From Asticcacaulis aquaticus (GTDB taxonomy: Bacteria > Pseudomonadota > Alphaproteobacteria > Caulobacterales > Caulobacteraceae): 64,000 nt of DNA. Below the pieces are notes generated by a model that had not been told where the DNA came from, made no database searches, and saw only the letters and a program-made list of their open reading frames with translations. Shown here in pieces: positions 37,693 through 46,487 of the stretch (within the stretch, counting starts at the first letter, position 1; the number at the start of each line of letters is the position of its first letter). The translations under genes were made by a program, and so were the position numbers. The stretch covers positions 496,001 through 560,000 of the forward strand of contig NZ_JAQQKX010000001.1 in assembly GCF_028550415.1 (NCBI RefSeq), in the 5' to 3' direction.

Positions 37693-39630
37693 CTACTCCA
37701 AACCCCGGCCACGACTCCGCCCGATGGTCCAGTTTATCGGCCCTCCGTCCACGACGCCCGACACCTGCTTCCCGATATGCGGCTCCAGCACTGGGCGCCA
37801 TGGCACCAGCGTAAAATCCCGCGCGCGTTCAATGACCGCCAGACGGCCTTCCGCCGTGTCGCGGTAGCCGGTTAGTTTCCCGTCCAAACGCTCCCCGCGC
37901 TGTGTGGCCACATAGGGTTTGTCCAGCGTCCCCCTGACGTCTCCGGCGACGTGCTCCCACTCCCGTCGGCGCAGGCCTTCGCGCTCCGGCCGTGACAAGA
38001 GCCTCCGGCCATCGACGAGAACGCCGAGGCCTTCGGCGGCCAGCCATGCCGTGCGCACGGCCAGACCTTGCCGAACGCGACCGCCGAACCCGGCCTCCGT
38101 CTCCGGCACAGGGAGGTCCGCCCGATCAAGCCAGGTAAGGCCGGCATGGGTCGGCAACCGGTCGATCGGCACGGACGACACCTGCTCGATCTGCACCGGC
38201 CGCTGTGTCGCCAGAACCTGCTCATAGGTCAGCGCGGTTTGCGCATAGCGGTCACCGATGTGGAAAGCGCCGTCAGGCGTTCGTTCGATGGCCCCGCCGG
38301 CGCGTCGTATCGCCTCCAGCCGTCGCACGTGGGTTTGGGCGAAGGTCTCGGTGGCCGTGGGCTCCAGTCTGAGGTGGGCTTCGATCTCGTAGACGTCGCT
38401 ATTTCGGCCGGCGACGCTGAGAATGGCGTGATCGGCCGGTTTCAATGCGACCTCGACCGGGCGGACCTGAACGATTGCCCGGTCAGGCCAACCCGCATCG
38501 TCGCCACCTTTCCCGGTATCGAAGACGTGGACGCGGCCGTCCGTCGCGTTGAGGGCGACGAAGTGGCGGTCTCCAAAGTCGTCAAGCGGCCCCCTGCGCA
38601 GGACTTCGCCGGTCACCGGTCCCGGGGCGCGGGTCTCCGGTGTCAGATGCAGGACGGCGTGGCGCAGATCGACCCCGATGCTTTGCCCTTGAAGATCGTA
38701 GCTGAGGGATTTGATGATGTCGCCGCGTTGGCCCATGTCCCGCAGCGTGGTTTCCATCGCCGGATCAAGCCGCCAACGTCCGTTCCCCAGTTCCTCCGCC
38801 AGACCGAACGCGGCCAGGGTCTGGCAACGTCCGGCGCGCAGGGTCTGTGCGACCGAATCACGGTGTGCGGCATTGACGACGTTCTCGGCGTCCCGACCCG
38901 CCAGAAGTTGGCGGTCAATCCGGGTCAGCCGCGCCTGATCGATTTCGCGGCGCAGGCTGTTGTTGCGTTCCTGCTCGCTTTGCAGGCCAAGGTCGAGCGT
39001 CACCAGCGCCTCGGCGCGCTCCCGCATCCCTTGGCTGAGATAGGCTCGGGAGATCACCAGATCGCGGCCCTGATCGTCGATTCCGCGGACGACGATGTGG
39101 GTATGCGGTCGCCCGGTGTTGAAGTGATCCACGGCCACCCACTCCAGACGCGTTCCGAGGTCTTTTTCCATCTGCGCCATGAGGCGACGGGTGACGCTTT
39201 TCAGGTCGTCGTACTGGTCGCCGTCCTCGGCGGAGACGATGAAGCGAAACAGGTGCCGATCTTCCCGACATTGATCGAGAAAGGCGCGACCGTCGGCCCG
39301 ATCCGTGGCCTGGTCATAGAGGGTGCCGGGATTGCCCTCGCGGGTGGTGCCATCGCGTTGGAGATAGCGCAAATGCGCGCGGGCGGCGCGGAGGCCCTTT
39401 CCGGCAAGTTGGGTAAAGCGCGCCTTGATGACGACGCGGCGCGTGCCCGCGATCCGGCCGGACCCCAGGCCGCGTCCCTGTCCGGAGCGGGTGCCTGGCC
39501 CGGCCTTGCCAGCGCGGGCCTTGAACCCTCCGGCGCGCTGGATGGCCTTGAAAATCTGGCCACGGAAGCTGCCTTTGCCCTTGGCGCGGATGCGGCCCAG
39601 GCGCGGGGTGAACTTATCGTCCGTCGACAT
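37693..39630 (-). CDS. DUF3363 relaxase / mobilisation protein (VirD2-like)
   Basis: 645 residues. A basic, glycine-rich N-terminus is followed by the relaxase domain with FRFIVSAEDGDQYDDLKSVTR and the metal-binding HFNTGRPHTHIVVRG (His 169, 176, 178). The long C-terminal DUF3363 region contains WLDRADLPVPETEAGFGG. It should nick the element at its oriT and pilot the strand through the channel with TraG. The nearby intergenic stretch 39,631-39,783 is a candidate place for oriT, though no recognisable nick site was identified. Confidence 0.93.
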   Translation of the reverse strand: MSTDDKFTPRLGRIRAKGKGSFRGQIFKAIQRAGGFKARAGKAGPGTRSGQGRGLGSGRIAGTRRVVIKARFTQLAGKGLRAARAHLRYLQRDGTTREGNPGTLYDQATDRADGRAFLDQCREDRHLFRFIVSAEDGDQYDDLKSVTRRLMAQMEKDLGTRLEWVAVDHFNTGRPHTHIVVRGIDDQGRDLVISRAYLSQGMRERAEALVTLDLGLQSEQERNNSLRREIDQARLTRIDRQLLAGRDAENVVNAAHRDSVAQTLRAGRCQTLAAFGLAEELGNGRWRLDPAMETTLRDMGQRGDIIKSLSYDLQGQSIGVDLRHAVLHLTPETRAPGPVTGEVLRRGPLDDFGDRHFVALNATDGRVHVFDTGKGGDDAGWPDRAIVQVRPVEVALKPADHAILSVAGRNSDVYEIEAHLRLEPTATETFAQTHVRRLEAIRRAGGAIERTPDGAFHIGDRYAQTALTYEQVLATQRPVQIEQVSSVPIDRLPTHAGLTWLDRADLPVPETEAGFGGRVRQGLAVRTAWLAAEGLGVLVDGRRLLSRPEREGLRRREWEHVAGDVRGTLDKPYVATQRGERLDGKLTGYRDTAEGRLAVIERARDFTLVPWRPVLEPHIGKQVSGVVDGGPINWTIGRSRGRGLE

Positions 39631-39783
39631 GGATGGAGGCTCATTTTCCTGATATAAATCAATTGATTGACGCCAAACCGCCTCACGACAGACACCCCGG
39701 CCTCACGAAAAACCAATGTGCAGACAATGACTTAGCCGACATTTGAGGCATTGCTTTTATCTTGCCTTCCCTATCCCCCCGCC

Positions 39784-40392
39784 TCACGGTCCACCCTCCC
39801 GGCCTTGGGGATCGGCCAGGGGTACGAACAGCTCGCCGACCTTTGGGATTGCCTCGTTGGCGGTCGAGCGAACGAAAATCGCCAATCCCGAGGCCAGAGT
39901 GGGTTCACTGCGAATGACCTTTTTGAGGTACAGGCGCGTTTCGAGAGGCAGGGGCCGACCGCGCAGATAGGCTTCGTAGCGGGTCGGTCCGGCATTGTAG
40001 GCCGCGAACAGGCCGGGGTAGCCGAAGCGGTTCCACATGGCCCGGAGATAGGCGGTTCCGGCGGTGATATTGTCGCAGGGATCGTGCGGATCAGGACCCA
40101 AGCCGTAGGTTTCACGCAGATCGGCGTAGGTGCGGGGCATCAGTTGCATGAGGCCCATAGCCCCCGCTGACGACGTGATCGGCTGCCCATTGAGGTGTGT
40201 CTTGCCGCCGCTTTCCGCTGCCATGACAGCGTCGATCCACACAAGCGGCACGCCAAACCGCACGCTCGATTGCAGTTTGCAATCTTCCCATTTCGCGCGT
40301 CGCTCCACGGCGTGAACGGATTGGTTCGTCAGGGGTGCAAGACCGAGAATGATACCAATAGACACCGGCCTAACGATAGATTTCCGGATCAT
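39784..40392 (-). CDS. Lytic transglycosylase (VirB1-like)
   Basis: 202 residues with a signal peptide. The SLT domain shows WIDAVMAAESGGKTHLN (catalytic Glu), SSAGAMGLMQLMPRTYADLR, NITAGTAYLRAMW and AAYNAGPTRYE, the standard goose-lysozyme-like motif series. It opens peptidoglycan locally for assembly of the secretion apparatus. Its start overlaps the peptidase gene by four bases. Confidence 0.94.
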   Translation of the reverse strand: MIRKSIVRPVSIGIILGLAPLTNQSVHAVERRAKWEDCKLQSSVRFGVPLVWIDAVMAAESGGKTHLNGQPITSSAGAMGLMQLMPRTYADLRETYGLGPDPHDPCDNITAGTAYLRAMWNRFGYPGLFAAYNAGPTRYEAYLRGRPLPLETRLYLKKVIRSEPTLASGLAIFVRSTANEAIPKVGELFVPLADPQGREGGP

Positions 40393-40931
40393 AGCGGGTT
40401 CAGCTTTCCCTGAATCAACGCGACCGACACGACGCCGAAATAGCGCCCGTCGAACGAATGCGGTGCATCAGTATTGAGCGGAAAGAACTCGTCGGATCGC
40501 AAATGATGACACCCGTTCCAATGGGGTAAAGGGCGGCTCATTGCGTCGTGGCGTTGCCGCGTCGCCACCGGTCGCCCATTGATCAGAATGCGGTGATCAG
40601 AAGCACAGACCTCGTCGCCCGCCAGTGCGGCAACGGTCTTAATCATGGGCACGGTTGCGGGCAGATAGCGACGCCGATCCGCCATGTCGCGCACCAGTTC
40701 CGGCGTCGTCATCAATACGAGATCGCCGCGGTTAAGGGCCTTTATCGGTCGGACGTGATAGAATCCAAGGGGTGCGCTGGCACTGGCGTTATAGACGATG
40801 TGGGGGGTAATGCCGCCCCAATAGGAAGTCGCCAGCGCGATGCCGGCGACGCTGCTTATGGCGGCAATGATCCAGACGCGACGCCGACGCTGCCGACGTC
40901 TGGAGGTGGGAACGGGCTGCCAGAAGCTCAC
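40389..40931 (-). CDS. traF: TraF-like S26 signal peptidase
   Basis: 180 residues with one N-terminal membrane helix (WIIAAISSVAGIALATSYWGG). The S26 catalytic Ser is in NASASAPLGFYHV, and the catalytic Lys region is PMIKTVAALAGDEVC. In RP4-type systems TraF processes and cyclises the TrbC pilin. A GTG start overlaps the upstream regulator by four bases. Confidence 0.9.
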   Translation of the reverse strand: MSFWQPVPTSRRRQRRRRVWIIAAISSVAGIALATSYWGGITPHIVYNASASAPLGFYHVRPIKALNRGDLVLMTTPELVRDMADRRRYLPATVPMIKTVAALAGDEVCASDHRILINGRPVATRQRHDAMSRPLPHWNGCHHLRSDEFFPLNTDAPHSFDGRYFGVVSVALIQGKLNPL

Positions 40932-41164
40932 GCCTTTGGCTCCGTCGCGAGGGTTCCATTCGACTTTTCGAGCGACCAGGCGTTGAGGTCATCGATGTGA
41001 TAGCGAACGAAATTCCCGTGCTTACGGAAACGGGGACCGATGTCGCGTTTGCGCATCCGTTCCAGTGTTCGGCGTGACAGGCCTACGTAAAAAGCGGCCT
41101 GTGCGGTGTTTAAAAACGGGCTTCCCTTCTTGGCAGCGGTGGCGCGATCAATGTCTGAGGTCAT
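40928..41164 (-). CDS. AlpA/excisionase-like helix-turn-helix protein
   Basis: 78 residues: FLNTAQAAFYVGLSRRTLERMRKRD in interrupted form is a MerR/excisionase-type helix-turn-helix, and GNFVRYHIDDLNAWSLEK is the usual wing. It probably regulates the transfer genes it precedes, or acts as a recombination directionality factor; the latter role is suggested only by family resemblance. It is the first gene of the short operon that runs through traF and the transglycosylase. Confidence 0.87.
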   Translation of the reverse strand: MTSDIDRATAAKKGSPFLNTAQAAFYVGLSRRTLERMRKRDIGPRFRKHGNFVRYHIDDLNAWSLEKSNGTLATEPKA

Positions 41165-41415
41165 CTGAAACTCTCCGGATTTATGGGGGCGGGTCCGCGT
41201 CGGTGGATGCGGTTCCGGAGATCACCCTGACGGCGACTGCCCCTCTGCGGCAGGGTCGAAAACGGCCCCCCTTAAAATCGTACCTCGTGATTTCAGAGCG
41301 TTCCTGTGGTCTTCGCGAGCCATGCCGAAGGCATGGCGAGCCGCCGGACAGTGCCCCCTCCGGTTCGCCACAGGATAGGCCGCGCGGCCAGATCGACCGC
41401 GCGGGGTTGTCAGGA

Positions 41416-42606
41416 TCAAACCACGGCGGCCATGAGTTTCTTGGCCTTCATTTCGAGGTCCAAACGGCTGTCTTGATGCGGCTTTTGACGGGCCAAAGCC
41501 GTGATGCCCTGAACGAAATCGAAGACGCTTTCGGGCTTTTTGCCTTCCTCCTTCAAAACCGTTTCGATGATTTTTGCGGTCTCTGGCTTGGTAAATCCGC
41601 GCTTGGTGAGGAAGCCTGACCGCTCGTCGTCGGTCTTGGCCACCACGGTTTCGCGCGCCGCCTTGATGCCCTCGATGAACGGGGCCGGTGAGGAATTGGC
41701 GAAGCGGGTCAGGGCGGGTGCGGCCTCGTAGGCGAAACGTCCGGCGGCGAATTTGGAATGCCGGATGGTGATGGATTCGAAGTTTTCGACACCCCAGATA
41801 TTCCTATTTTGGCAAACACCGCGCAGGTAAAACGAGGCAATCCCGAGGCTGCGCGATCCCACTTCGGAGTTCCAACAATAGAAGCCCCTGAAATAGACAT
41901 CGGGGTCGCCGTTCGGTAACCGGCCCGCCTCTATGGGGTGGGTGTCGTCCACCAGAAACAGGAAGACATCCCGATCCGAGGCGTAAAGGGTGGTCGTGTC
42001 CTTCGTCACATCGACGTAGGGGTTATGGGTACGGGTGCCCCAATCCATGACACCGGGAACCTTCCACCGGGTTTCACCAAGGCCATTTCCGGCGATCTTC
42101 TGCACGGCGGCGACCAGTTCATGATCCCAGATACGGCCATAATCCGGCCCCGTGACGGCGCGCAGTTCAATGCCGCCGTCTGCGGTTTCCAGCGTCTTGA
42201 TTTGTTCGGCGCGGTGGTTCACCAAGCCGTGTTGCAGGTTGATGCCGGACAGGGGGGCGGGCAACTGGCGCAGGTATCCCGACGGTGCGCCGACCAGCGT
42301 ACACAACTGGCCGAAACTCCAGTGGGTAGGCGCAATCGGGTCGGGCCTGCCGGGGCAGATCAGGGTCAGGCGTTCGGCATCCTCGAAGCTGGCTTCCACG
42401 CGGACCTGATCGCTGGGGACGGTGCGGACGTGGGCGCTATCCGCGCGGCTTCGCACGGCGGCATAGAGGTCATTGAGGTTCAGGAACCGCTCGTCATCGG
42501 GGCGGGAGAACCATTGCGAGGACACGCGACCGTCGCGCTTGCCAAGAAACGGATTGACAGCGAAGGCCCCCGATACGGCGGTCGGGTCGGACTGGATATT
42601 AGACAT
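41416..42606 (-). CDS. DUF932 domain protein
   Basis: About 396 residues starting MSNIQSDPTAVSG at 42606, with AGGAGAG before it. The DUF932 core is visible as WSFGQLCTLVGAPSGYLRQLPA, FYCWNSEVGSRSLGIASFYLRGVCQNRNIWG and TIRHSKFAAGRFAYEA (given in interrupted form). Such proteins are common on plasmids and integrative elements; their molecular role is not established. It is headed by the long structured leader at 42,629-42,817, a relative of the leader of the ParB-like gene. Confidence 0.88.
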   Translation of the reverse strand: MSNIQSDPTAVSGAFAVNPFLGKRDGRVSSQWFSRPDDERFLNLNDLYAAVRSRADSAHVRTVPSDQVRVEASFEDAERLTLICPGRPDPIAPTHWSFGQLCTLVGAPSGYLRQLPAPLSGINLQHGLVNHRAEQIKTLETADGGIELRAVTGPDYGRIWDHELVAAVQKIAGNGLGETRWKVPGVMDWGTRTHNPYVDVTKDTTTLYASDRDVFLFLVDDTHPIEAGRLPNGDPDVYFRGFYCWNSEVGSRSLGIASFYLRGVCQNRNIWGVENFESITIRHSKFAAGRFAYEAAPALTRFANSSPAPFIEGIKAARETVVAKTDDERSGFLTKRGFTKPETAKIIETVLKEEGKKPESVFDFVQGITALARQKPHQDSRLDLEMKAKKLMAAVV

Positions 42607-43201
42607 TTGAAACTCTCCTATTGGGCTTGGGTTGCAGCGCACTTACCGCGCTGAAACCCTGCCCCTCGGCGAGAGCTGGGGTAGCAAGGGTCAAGGGCGT
42701 TTCCGGCGGAGGGGGATCACCCAACCTGCACGGAGGCGCAGCCGAAGGAAGGTTGGGGAGACCGCCGGAAACGGGACCGCAGGGACGCCCCCTTGACCCG
42801 CGCGAGGGCGGAGCCCTTAGCCTTAATTGTCTTATTGCGATCTCAATTCCGCTGCTTTTGACGCGCAGATTATCCACAGGCCGCTGGAACGCCCCTCACC
42901 CGGATGCCAGCGCCTTGCGGACGACCCTGCTTATGCTTGTTGGCCGTCCGCGCTCTCTCAAGGCTAAGACAGGCCCCGCCGTTGCCCCCGGCGGGGCTCC
43001 CTTGTTAGGGATTGAAGACGTTTGTCTCACGCCCTTGTGTGTGGTCAGGGCGCGCCCTTACCTTTAGCGTCAGGTCATGGTTATCGGGCTCATCCCCCCC
43101 CCCTCGACTCCGGTAACCGGAGCGGCTTCGCCCCCCGAAGCCGCTCCCAACCCTCGCACACGAAAAGACCCCGCAGCGATGGCCACGGGGTCCGTTGAGG
43201 C
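42607..43201. other. Long non-coding region upstream of DUF932
   Basis: About 600 bases with no supported gene. The left third is the structured leader element listed separately. The rest should hold the DUF932 promoter. It includes the sequence TTATCCACA at 42870-42878 (a DnaA-box match that may be chance) and a run of nine or more C near 43095. DUF736 ends at its right edge. Confidence 0.5.
42629..42817 (-). ncRNA. Candidate structured RNA leader, copy A
   Basis: Upstream of DUF932 and read with it. Nested stems are: GGGTTGCAGCGC (42629-42640) with GCGCTGAAACCC (42648-42659), one mismatch; GGGTCAAGGG (42688-42697) with CCCTTGACCC (42790-42799); GTTTCCGGCGG (42699-42709) with CCGCCGGAAAC (42762-42772); CCCAACC (42720-42726) with GGTTGGG (42751-42757); and the small hairpin AGGGC/GCCCT (42805-42817). 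Copy B at 46,271-46,487 keeps the stems while changing many paired bases, which is covariation. The function is unknown; the position 5' of the gene suggests a cis-regulatory leader or attenuator. Confidence 0.68.
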
Positions 43202-43510
43202 TTATTTCGACACCGGGCGGGTCCACAGCAGATTGTAGGCGTCCGGGTCTTCGTCCTGGAACAGGCTGGCATAGATCGGATGCGGGAAGCTCGGATCGTC
43301 CAGCTTGAGGGAGATGTATTCGCGCCCGTTGTCGGCGGTGCGCTTCCAGCCGGCACCGATTTCAGCCGCCCCGGTATAGATGCGGTAATCGGGGGCGTTT
43401 TCGGAGGCGGGTTCGTTTTCGACCAGACGGGCCTTGAAGTTCAGGGTCGCGGTCTTGACGGAGCCAGAGAAGCCGGTGTCGGATTTCACAAAAGTGCCGA
43501 TGATGGACAT
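43202..43510 (-). CDS. DUF736 family protein
   Basis: About 102 residues starting MSIIGTFVKSDTGFSGSVK. The family-typical elements are ENAPDYRIYTGAAEIGAGW, GREYISLKLDDPSFPHPIYASLF and the C-terminal DAYNLLWTRP. DUF736 proteins are small single-domain proteins common on alphaproteobacterial plasmids and conjugative elements, with no assigned biochemical role. The start at 43510 follows AGGAAC-type purines and gives the family's usual length. A decayed inverted duplicate lies immediately to the right. Confidence 0.9.
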   Translation of the reverse strand: MSIIGTFVKSDTGFSGSVKTATLNFKARLVENEPASENAPDYRIYTGAAEIGAGWKRTADNGREYISLKLDDPSFPHPIYASLFQDEDPDAYNLLWTRPVSK

Positions 43511-43615
43511 GGGTTTGTTCCTTTCTGCGTTCGAGCCGCGCCAATCGCGACCTCGATGAGGGTCGTGCGAACGGGGCCGGACCGCGCGCACCCGCAGGGC
43601 CGAAGGACTGGCGGA

Positions 43616-43668
43616 GGGGGCTTTTTTGCTTCGCGATGCAAAGCCGAAGGCGGCGGAAAAAAGCCCCC
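43616..43668. terminator. Hairpin at the centre of the inverted repeat
   Basis: GGGGGCTTTTTT (43616-43627) and AAAAAAGCCCCC (43657-43668) are perfectly complementary around a 29-base loop. The U/A tracts lie inside the stem rather than after it, so this is not a classical terminator. It may form a cruciform or be the remaining junction of the duplication event. Confidence 0.4.
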
Positions 43669-43773
43669 GGAGCCGGTTGCGCGCATAGGTCCGGTTGCGT
43701 TCAGACCTCTCATCGTCGAGGTCGCGCCTTGGCTTCGGCTAGGCCAGAAAGGGGCAAACCGTGCGCCGTCCTC

Positions 43774-44040
43774 GCCGGTTGCGACCTCCGACACCGGCTT
43801 CTCTGGCTCCGTCGGGGATGGGCTCCGTTTGGCTAGCGCGTGACGGGCGAAGGCGATGTCGCCTCCGAAAACGCCCCCGATTACCGTGCCGCCCACGGGA
43901 CGATCGGACCCGCGCGCTGGCGGACGCGCACCGCCGACACCGGGCGCGACAGCGCCCCCAAGATGGGCGAGCCGACGCGCCCGCATCCGATCTATGCCAG
44001 CCTGTTCCGGGGCGAAGCCCCGCCCCCTGCTCCTGCCGGG
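43774..44040 (+). pseudogene. Decayed inverted copy of DUF736
   Basis: Plus-strand fragments correspond to the neighbouring intact DUF736. One frame reads ATSDTGFSGSVGDG (about 43,780-43,822); after a frame change another reads SENAPDYR, then RTADTGRDS, then RPHPIYASLF (to about 44,015). The first frame ends in a stop shortly after, and no ribosome-binding site or start is retained. The C-terminal motif LLWTRP is absent. Longer open frames overlapping this stretch are therefore not real genes. Confidence 0.78.
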
Positions 44041-44161
44041 GGACTCGTCCGCCGTAGGGATAAGCCTCACCCGGACGCCGTGGTCCTCGCTGCGGGGTCT
44101 TTTCGGGGGCGACGGGACGACACAAAAAGCCCCGCGCCATTGGCGCGGGACCGTTTGAAAC

Positions 44162-44193
44162 AAAAAAGACCGGGACCGCCCAAGCGGTCCCGG
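44162..44193 (-). terminator. Rho-independent terminator of the ParB-like gene
   Basis: CCGGGACCGC (44170-44179) and GCGGTCCCGG (44184-44193) form a perfect ten-base-pair stem with a four-base loop. The A6 run at 44162-44167 becomes a U tract on the minus strand. It lies seven bases past the stop of the ParB-like gene. Confidence 0.92.
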
Positions 44194-44199
44194 CCCCCG

Positions 44200-46248
44200 C
44201 TACTCTGCGGCTTCGGGCAGGTCCGGCAGACCGTCCGTTTCCTCCGGCGCGGGCAAGGCCAGAGGCTCGTCCTGATCTGGGAGTGCCGGGGTACGGAGGC
44301 ACATCGGCAACCACCCCGTCGTCGCCACCAGTTGCTCGGCGGCAGCGGCCATATCCGGCTTTTTCAGCTTGACCAGACGGTCGGCCGCTTCGTCGCCGAC
44401 CGCTTGGCGGACGGCAGCCACTATCTGGCCCTTGGTCACGCGGCTGAAATAGCTACGGGCGGTCGGACGCCAGTGGCCCGTCATATCCAGACCGATATGC
44501 GCCGCCATTTCGACGGAGGCCGCATAAGCCGCCTTGGGCATGTAGGGCTGCACCACGGCAAAGACCGTTGACGCCGTGCAATGGGCCATGAGCGCGCCCA
44601 AGGTTTCCGCGTCCAGCTTCTGGATATGCGGCCATAACTCGCGCGGGTCTTCGGGAAGGCCCTCGGCCCAAGCTTCGTGACGGGTGTTCAGCGCCGCCGC
44701 CGTGGGTGTCTCGTCCAGACCGTCTGCAAACTGCTCGATGGGGGCTCTGCGGGCGGTGATGTCGAGACAGGTGACGCTGCGCTGGCTGTAGAAGGTGTCG
44801 AGCGTCAGCTTATGGACGAGGAAGCGCGCGGCCAGTTCCGGCTGTTCGGCCAAAGCGTAGCGCAGGGCGAGCGTCCGGTGGGTGGTCAGGTCACGCAACA
44901 GGATATCAGACAGAGGCACGTCTTCGGCAATGTCTCCGTCATCGTCCGCGTCCGGGTCGGTTGCGGTGACGTTGCGGACCAGACCGTCCGTTTCATCATC
45001 CGCGTCTTCGCCCGTTTCCGACGCGCCCGCCGCTTCGTCATCGGGTTCCGCCACCTCGTCTTCGGCGCGGATCAGGCCCCGTGTAAGGCTGACCGTGCCG
45101 TCATGGGCAAGGCTGACGAAGACACCGCCGCGCGCGATATCGTCAGGTAGGTACGCGTCCTCCAGCGCTTCAAGGCGCTCGATTTCCTTTTCCAGTTCCC
45201 CCGCCTGACGGTCGATGTCGTCGGGCAGTTCGTCGGCCCCTTCAAAGGGCGCAACGAGATTTTCGAGGGCTTCCTGCGCGGCCAAAAGGGCCGCGCTGTC
45301 ATCTGCTGACAGGTCTTGCGGCTCCTTGTAAATGCGGCCCCATCCGTTGCTATATGGGTAATCTATCGCGGCCTCGGCCCATTTCCAGCCTTCGGCCTGA
45401 CGGGTGGCGGCGGCGACCTGCGCCAGATGCTGCATGACCAGTTGGTCGAGCAGACCCGCGTCAGAAAAGTATCCGCCGCCCTCTTCGGTGAACAGGTCGC
45501 GCTCGATGACGCCCCCGGCGTTTTCATAGGCCTCCATTCCGACCAGCTTGGCGCGGCGGTCGGTATGGGCCACCCGCCCTTCCATCAGCAACCGCTTGAT
45601 GTGGAAAGCGTCATTATAGACGCCTTTCAGGCGGTCGAAGGCGGCTTCCTGACGCGCATGATCCTCGGTGATGGCGTAGGCCATCAATTGGCTGAGGGTC
45701 AGTTTTTCGTCGCGGTAGGCTTGCATCAGGACGGGCGACACCGCCCCCAAACGCAAGCGCTGCTTGACGGTGTGTTCCGACACACCAAAGCGGGCGGCGA
45801 TTTCGGCGGCGTCCATGCCGCGATCCGTATTGAGGGCGCGGAACGCTTCGTACTGGTCGGCGGGTGTCATGGCTTCACGGGTGACGTTTTCGTCCAGACT
45901 AACCTCATGGGCGTCATCGGTGTCACGTACGACGCAGGGCATGGGGGTGTCGCGGGGAATTTCGCCGTCCTTGGCGCGGGCGATCTGCGCCAGTCTGCGG
46001 CCTTCGCCCGCCGTGACGTGGAAAAAGCCGGTTTCGGCCCCCGCCTCGTCCACTTCGGGTTTGACGATCAGGTTTTGCAGGATGCCTTTGGCGGCAATGC
46101 TGGCCCTGAGCGCGACCAGAGCCGCCGCGCTGTGCGGGGTCTTGCGGGCGTTGTCGGGGGATTTCAGGAGGCGATCCAAGGGGATCAGGGTTTGAAAGCC
46201 GGACTGAACCGTATCGGTCGAGACGGGCTTAAGGGCAAGCTTAGACAT
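44200..46248 (-). CDS. ParB/RepB/Spo0J-like nuclease-domain protein
   Basis: 682 residues, longer than classical ParB. The ParB N-terminal domain shows LIPLDRLLKSPDNARKT near residue 22, GILQNLIVKPE and the box HVTAGEGRRLAQIARAKDG (interrupted); the helix-turn-helix is AEIAARFGVSEHTVKQRLRL. A central acidic segment (ASETGEDADDETDG) and a helical C-terminal domain follow. No ParA partner is encoded nearby, so a general regulatory or maintenance role on the element is more likely than chromosome-style partition. Its leader is the structured element copy B. Confidence 0.88.
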   Translation of the reverse strand: MSKLALKPVSTDTVQSGFQTLIPLDRLLKSPDNARKTPHSAAALVALRASIAAKGILQNLIVKPEVDEAGAETGFFHVTAGEGRRLAQIARAKDGEIPRDTPMPCVVRDTDDAHEVSLDENVTREAMTPADQYEAFRALNTDRGMDAAEIAARFGVSEHTVKQRLRLGAVSPVLMQAYRDEKLTLSQLMAYAITEDHARQEAAFDRLKGVYNDAFHIKRLLMEGRVAHTDRRAKLVGMEAYENAGGVIERDLFTEEGGGYFSDAGLLDQLVMQHLAQVAAATRQAEGWKWAEAAIDYPYSNGWGRIYKEPQDLSADDSAALLAAQEALENLVAPFEGADELPDDIDRQAGELEKEIERLEALEDAYLPDDIARGGVFVSLAHDGTVSLTRGLIRAEDEVAEPDDEAAGASETGEDADDETDGLVRNVTATDPDADDDGDIAEDVPLSDILLRDLTTHRTLALRYALAEQPELAARFLVHKLTLDTFYSQRSVTCLDITARRAPIEQFADGLDETPTAAALNTRHEAWAEGLPEDPRELWPHIQKLDAETLGALMAHCTASTVFAVVQPYMPKAAYAASVEMAAHIGLDMTGHWRPTARSYFSRVTKGQIVAAVRQAVGDEAADRLVKLKKPDMAAAAEQLVATTGWLPMCLRTPALPDQDEPLALPAPEETDGLPDLPEAAE

Positions 46249-46270
46249 AGCCAGTTCCTTTCGTAGGCTA

Positions 46271-46487
46271 GGGTTTCAGCGGGCAAAATGCCGCGCTGAA
46301 ACCCTGCCCGTCGGCGAGACCGGGGTAGCAAGCGCAAGGGCGACCGGGGCGGAGGGGGATCACCCGGCCTGCACAAGCGGTGTCTGAAATGCACTTTGTC
46401 TGAGGTGCGCGCGCGGAAGGCTGGGGAGACCGCCCCGGTCGGGCCGAAGGCCCCTGCCCTTGTGCGCGCGAGGGCGGAGCCCTTAGC
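46271..46487 (-). ncRNA. Candidate structured RNA leader, copy B
   Basis: Upstream of the ParB-like gene. GGGTTTCAGCG (46271-46281) pairs perfectly with CGCTGAAACCC (46294-46304). GCGCAAGGGC (46332-46341) pairs with GCCCTTGTGC near 46456, with a small irregularity. CGACCGGGGCGG (46341-46352) pairs with CCGCCCCGGTCG (46430-46441). CCCGGCC (46363-46369) pairs with GGCTGGG (46419-46425). Compared with copy A the helices persist while paired bases differ, and the unpaired framework (for example GGGGTAGCAAG, GGAGGGGGATCACCC) is nearly unchanged. The apical loop is longer here than in copy A. Confidence 0.68.

Larger units (their letters stand above)
43161..44105. repeat. Imperfect large inverted repeat around DUF736
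   Basis: The left arm (from 43161 to about 43627) holds the intact DUF736 gene; the right arm (about 43657-44105) holds a decayed inverted copy. Exact matches anchor the arms: 43457-43483 is the reverse complement of 43787-43813 (27 bases), and 43161-43179 that of 44087-44105 (19 bases). Both pairs give nearly the same centre, about 43,635. Confidence 0.85.

Noticed and set aside
38068-39657. 529-codon plus-strand open frame opposite the relaxase gene
   Set aside because: Antisense shadow of the DUF3363 relaxase; low-complexity composition and no domain.
41319-41337. GCCATGCC-GAA-GGCATGGC hairpin downstream of DUF932
   Set aside because: A perfect stem, but no U tract follows on either strand, so it is not called as a terminator; no other role can be supported.
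42870-42878. DnaA-box-like TTATCCACA (a second copy lies at 60149-60157)
   Set aside because: Two exact 9-mers in 64 kb on two strands are not far above chance, and neither is clustered with other boxes or a replication initiator gene.
43486-44571. Several long open frames on both strands right of DUF736
   Set aside because: They cover the decayed inverted DUF736 copy and the end of the ParB-like gene; homology exists only in fragments of changing frame.
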